This document shows, piece after piece, positions 62,606 through 64,000 of a stretch of DNA of 64,000 nucleotides. The translations under genes were made by a program, and so were the position numbers. The DNA comes from Halovulum marinum (lineage in GTDB: Bacteria; Pseudomonadota; Alphaproteobacteria; Rhodobacterales; Rhodobacteraceae): assembly GCF_009697225.1 (NCBI RefSeq), contig NZ_WIND01000012.1:59568-123567 (forward strand), in the 5' to 3' direction. Every line of letters starts with the position of its first letter. Position 1 is the stretch's first letter. The notes under the pieces are model-generated. The model was not told the origin of the DNA, ran no database searches, and saw nothing but the letters and a program-made list of their open reading frames with translations.

Positions 62606-63220
62606 ATGCAACGCCTCATTCCCATCGCCATGATCATGGCCGTGCTCGCCGTCCCGGCGCTGGCGGGTCACCCGGGCGAACGGCTCGACGAGGTCACCGC
62701 CGGAAAGGAGCCCGCCTTCGAGGCGATCTCCGGCCCCGCGCCCGATCTGGACCTCGTCGGCGCGGACGGGCAGCAGTTCGATCTCGCGGATCTTGCGGGA
62801 CAGATCGTGGTGGTGAATTTGCGGCCGAGCGGCTGCCTCGCGCCGTGCCGGGCGCAGCACGATCGGCTTGCGCAGACGGTGGCGTCGCTCAACGCCAGCC
62901 CGATGCGCGAGATGGTCCGCTTCATCACGATCGCCGATCGTCCGGACGGCATCGACACCCTCGGCGCCGACAACTGGTCGGTCGCGGCACCGGTCGGCGC
63001 GCTCGAAGTCCTCGAGGCGCGGCTCGCCTCCCGATCCGAACGAAACGAAGAGCCGCCGATGCTTCACCTCTTCGACCGGGACGGGCGCCACGTCGCCATC
63101 TTTCACGGCACCGACTTCGCGCCCCTCAACCTCCTCCTGCACATCAACGGCCTCACCAACGCCCACCCTCGACCGGAACCCGGGGGCCTCCTCGACCGGG
63201 CGATCGGGTGGTTCCGGTGA
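62606..63220 (+). CDS. Exported redoxin/SCO-like protein
   Basis: A 204-residue protein with a signal peptide (AMIMAVLAVPALAG) and a thioredoxin-like domain. The active site VNLRPSGCLAPCRAQHD has a CxxxC as in SCO proteins, but LHLFDRDGRHVAIFHGTDFAP shows weak similarity elsewhere. It is a divergent relative of the neighbouring SCO protein and probably a thiol reductase or copper-site factor. Confidence 0.78.
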   Translation: MQRLIPIAMIMAVLAVPALAGHPGERLDEVTAGKEPAFEAISGPAPDLDLVGADGQQFDLADLAGQIVVVNLRPSGCLAPCRAQHDRLAQTVASLNASPMREMVRFITIADRPDGIDTLGADNWSVAAPVGALEVLEARLASRSERNEEPPMLHLFDRDGRHVAIFHGTDFAPLNLLLHINGLTNAHPRPEPGGLLDRAIGWFR

Positions 63221-63705
63221 CCGCGGCCACCGCGACACGCGCTGCACCCCGGCCGGACTGGCTGACCGTGCTGCGGCGCTATTTCCTGTTCTCCCTCATG
63301 GGCCATCTGCTGTGGGAGGTCGCCCATGTCCCGCTCTACACGATCTGGCTCGACGGCACGGCGGGCGAGATCGCCTTCGCGATCCTGCACTGCACGGGCG
63401 GCGATCTCCTCATCGCGTCCAGCACGCTGCTCCTGGCGCTGTTCGCCTTCGGCTCCGGCGGATGGCCCCGCCGCAGGCGGGCTCCGGTGCTGCTCGCCGC
63501 GGTGGTGATGGGCGTCGGCTACACCATCTTCAGCGAATGGCTGAACATCACCGTGCGCGAGGCCTGGGCCTACCGCGAGATCATGCCGGTGATCCCGGTC
63601 ATCGGCGCCGGCCTGACCCCGTTCCTGCAATGGCTCGTCGTGCCCGTGGCCGCCTATCTCGCCGCCACGTCCCGGCTGTCCTGGCGGGGCACCGCCCCTG
63701 GCTGA
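63217..63705 (+). CDS. Integral membrane protein of unknown function
   Basis: A 162-residue protein with about four helices (FLFSLMGHLLWEVAHVPLY; LLIASSTLLLALFAFG; VLLAAVVMGVGYTIFSEWLN; a C-terminal pair). The start is GTG 63217, overlapping the redoxin stop (GTGA). Histidines in the first helix (GHLLWEVAHV) could bind metal or haem. No family recognised. Last gene of the cluster. Confidence 0.72.
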   Translation: MTAATATRAAPRPDWLTVLRRYFLFSLMGHLLWEVAHVPLYTIWLDGTAGEIAFAILHCTGGDLLIASSTLLLALFAFGSGGWPRRRRAPVLLAAVVMGVGYTIFSEWLNITVREAWAYREIMPVIPVIGAGLTPFLQWLVVPVAAYLAATSRLSWRGTAPG

Positions 63706-63921
63706 CATCCACTCGCCCGGCCCTCTCGCCGGGCGTCAGACGTTTCTTGCGAGCATTTCCTCGCGCGTGACCGTGCACCCGCGCCTGTGGGACCCGACGC
63801 GGCCGAACGATAAAAACCGCATGATTATCGAATACTTGATCAGATATCGTGGTGCGGGGCCTGAATCGAACCTGGATCCCAGGAAGCCCCGTGGCGTCGC
63901 AAGGAATCCTGTATAATTCAA
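63706..63921. other. AT-richer region with degenerate tRNA 3'-end-like sequence
   Basis: After the metal cluster the composition shifts toward AT. On the minus strand, bases 63877-63850 read GGTTCGATTCA then GGCCCCGCACCA, like the T-loop and CCA end of a tRNA, but the T-stem does not pair well. It may be a degenerate tRNA end or an attachment-site scar; it may also be chance. A 61-residue frame here has no convincing gene features. Confidence 0.35.
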
Positions 63922-64000
63922 TTAGGGTCTATTCCAGCTCAGCGTCTGAGTGGGTTCATTCTGCACGATCTGAGGAGGATCTTGTAGAGATCCTGATCGC
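63922..64000 (-). CDS. Possible C-terminal end of a gene running out of the window
   Basis: The minus strand is open from base 64000 to a TAA at 63922, encoding about 25 residues ending DPPQIVQNEPTQTLSWNRP. The composition is lower in GC than the rest of the window. It could be the end of a mobile-element gene or simply chance; too short to assign. Confidence 0.3.
   Translation of the reverse strand, partial: RSGSLQDPPQIVQNEPTQTLSWNRP

Noticed and set aside
63850..63877. tRNA gene on the minus strand
   Set aside because: T-loop and CCA-like end are present but the T-stem pairs poorly and no D or anticodon arm can be built upstream.

Overview
The window is GC-rich, gene-dense DNA whose gene families look alphaproteobacterial (Rhodobacterales or Rhodospirillales type): several Opp/Dpp-type ABC systems, FCD-type GntR regulators, MlrC-like and AstE-like hydrolases, many sulfatases, TauE/SafE and SCO/DUF411 modules. 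Species cannot be named from sequence alone. I found no rRNA, CRISPR array or intact transposase; the only tRNA-like trace is a degenerate 3' end near 63850.

Bases 1-16020 hold a catabolic island for a sulfated, probably amide- or acyl-bearing acid. It contains an enolase-superfamily tail, a cupin, an HpcH/HpaI aldolase, three different sulfatases with intact formylglycine motifs, a complete Opp/Dpp transporter (solute-binding protein, two permeases, two ATPases), a second enolase-superfamily dehydratase, an M81/MlrC-like hydrolase, an AstE-like deacylase and one GntR/FCD regulator. The same palindrome (core ATCGTATACGAT or TCGTATACGA) lies at 4885, 8344 and 16004, upstream of each main divergent or operon promoter. 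The island therefore reads as one regulon.

Bases 16170-21890 carry two PPOX-like flavoproteins (the second fused to GAF), a GNAT, a sulfotransferase and two c-type cytochromes. Bases 22051-31337 hold a second Opp/Dpp locus with an SDR, a natural permease-ATPase fusion, a DUF1028 protein, its own GntR regulator, three copies of a different operator (TTTATCATGATAAA type) and a second AstE-like hydrolase. Bases 31723-35142 hold a GAF/PAS/GGDEF/EAL protein and an orphan MerB-like organomercurial lyase behind a MerR-type promoter. Bases 35168-41934 are an arabinoside operon (GH51 arabinofuranosidase, sugar ABC transporter, ArsR-type regulator). Bases 42041-49034 hold an ATPase pseudogene, a GntR-regulated SsuABC-like transporter and a divergent operon of FAH hydrolase, RraA-like aldolase, beta-hydroxyacid dehydrogenase and TauE-like exporter.

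The most unusual part is 49359-54379, two overlapping genes. The first joins SGNH hydrolase, N-acetylmuramoyl-L-alanine amidase and M15-type carboxypeptidase. The second joins a trypsin-like protease, a degenerate endonuclease/exonuclease/phosphatase (EEP) fold and an unassigned C-terminal region. Neither has a signal peptide, and the pair ends beside a sulfatase remnant, as an inserted cassette would. From 54797 to 63705 lies a redox/metal-handling cluster: an epimerase-SPW-VKOR fusion, a CBS protein whose ten cysteines form five CC pairs, DUF411, cytochrome c, CcmG/TlpA-like, Met-rich, SCO and redoxin proteins, with several very small overlapping genes.
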